A DNA stretch of 13,982 nt from SURF-43 sp964628985 (GTDB taxonomy: Bacteria > Chloroflexota > Dehalococcoidia > UBA2979), in NCBI GenBank assembly GCA_964628985.1, contig CAZVNJ010000053.1:1-13982 (forward strand), read 5' to 3'. Below the pieces are notes generated by a model. That model saw only the letters and a program-made list of their open reading frames with translations, ran no database searches and was not told where the DNA came from. Positions 13,417-13,982 of the stretch are shown here, piece after piece. Both the position numbers and the translations under genes were made by a program. How positions within the stretch are numbered: position 1 is the first letter of the stretch; each line of letters begins with the position of its first letter.

Positions 13417-13982
13417 CTACATCCGCGAGAAGCCGGACCCGGGGCGGTCGATGCCGAGGCCCTTGCCGTCCTTGATCCAGCCGAACTCTTGCAGGATCTC
13501 CTGGCTGTAGGTCACGCGACCGGTCACCTTGTCCAGCGGCTCCGTCGCGAGCAGCAGCGCCGCCTGCGTCATCATCGACATCGGCTCGCGGTCAGGGTCG
13601 TCCAGGCTCTTGCTGAGCCCGAAGTGGACCGTGCCCTCGGTGGCTACGCCGATGCCGGGCGAGTAACAGGTGACCGAAATGCCGTGCTCGTAGACCTCCT
13701 GCGCGAGGCCCTGCGTGAACCGCTCGAGGGCGGCCTTCGAGGCCCCGTACATCACGCCGCCGCTTGCCCGGGCCCCCGGGTACGGCCCTCGGCCGGGACC
13801 GATCGCGCCGACGGAGGAGATGTTCACGATCGCGCCGCTGCGCTTCGCGATCATGTCCGGCAGCACCGCCTTGGAGAGCATGAACGGCCCGTGCAGGTTC
13901 ACGGCAAAGGCCCGCATCCAGCGGCTCGCCGGGTAGTCCACGATCGGGATGTAGTAGTTCAGCGCGGCGTTGTTCACGAGGA
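13417..13982 (-). CDS. Short-chain dehydrogenase/reductase (5' end outside window)
   Basis: The C-terminal part of an SDR oxidoreductase, about 187 residues, running off the right edge. Seen: the visible part opens at LVNNAA (the NNAG-type motif). A complete catalytic set follows: Asn in AFAVNLHGPF, Ser in VNISSVGAIG, and Tyr and Lys in MYGASK (YxxxK). Then come PG in CYSPGIGV, typical of the cofactor-binding segment, and a variable C-terminal tail ending KGLGIDRPGSGFSRM. The nucleotide-binding TGxxxGxG lies beyond the window. The tetrad is intact apart from Lys to His near the Asn, unlike the SDR at 3087-3878. It catalyses NAD(P)-linked alcohol/ketone interconversion on an unknown substrate. 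It is convergent with the CoA transferase, with a shared hairpin between. The stop is TAG. Confidence 0.93.
   Translation of the reverse strand, partial: LVNNAALNYYIPIVDYPASRWMRAFAVNLHGPFMLSKAVLPDMIAKRSGAIVNISSVGAIGPGRGPYPGARASGGVMYGASKAALERFTQGLAQEVYEHGISVTCYSPGIGVATEGTVHFGLSKSLDDPDREPMSMMTQAALLLATEPLDKVTGRVTYSQEILQEFGWIKDGKGLGIDRPGSGFSRM

Overview
The window is about 14 kb of GC-rich, densely packed bacterial DNA with sixteen protein genes and no rRNA, tRNA, CRISPR array, insertion sequence or phage gene that I can see. The gene set (CaiB/BaiF CoA transferase, thiolase-like/DUF35 pair, several SDRs, PPOX-class flavoprotein, amidohydrolase, S9 and M20 peptidases) suits a free-living heterotroph that turns over CoA-linked or xenobiotic-like substrates. 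The lineage cannot be fixed from the sequence. An uncultured Chloroflexota or actinobacterium-like organism would fit, but that is inference. TAG ends 11 of the 16 genes, TGA 4 and TAA 1.

Main result: two genes are interrupted by one in-frame TGA each, and both read best as selenoproteins. (1) 4168-4698 (+) encodes a 176-residue UGSC-family protein with Sec95 in a Sec-Gly-Ser-Cys motif. (2) 11388-11876 (-) encodes a 162-residue thioredoxin-fold lipoprotein with Sec81 in a Trp-Sec-Pro-Phe-Cys active site. In each, the reading frame and family similarity continue straight through the TGA. A compact hairpin 13-20 nt downstream carries GUG in its apical loop, as expected for a bacterial SECIS element. 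Standard ORF calling splits both genes into apparent fragments. TGA is also used as a true stop in the window, so a changed genetic code does not explain them.

Layout. 1-597: 3' part of a sensor histidine kinase (+). 716-2056: MFS transporter (-). 2181-5801: a tight six-gene + strand run that looks like one operon: PPOX-class flavin/F420 protein, NTF2-like protein, SDR with a degraded catalytic tetrad, SelW/Rdx-like redox protein with CxxC, UGSC selenoprotein, and a 368-residue conserved protein of unknown function coupled to it by an ATGA overlap. 5808-7415: minus-strand pair of a cysteine-less DUF35 protein and a thiolase-like protein. 7528-8319: amidohydrolase (+). 8316-10166: S9 peptidase (-). 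10235-11386: M20 peptidase (+). 11388-11876: Sec-containing thioredoxin-like lipoprotein (-). 12063-13343: CoA transferase (+), followed by a strong hairpin. 13417 to the right edge: a second, canonical SDR (-), cut by the window end.

How they may work together: the 2181-5801 run combines redox chemistry (Sec/Cys proteins, SDR, flavoprotein) with an unknown partner protein and may act on a small-molecule substrate. The thiolase-like/DUF35 pair resembles the architecture of side-chain thiolases and aldolases. These links are inferred from gene order only.
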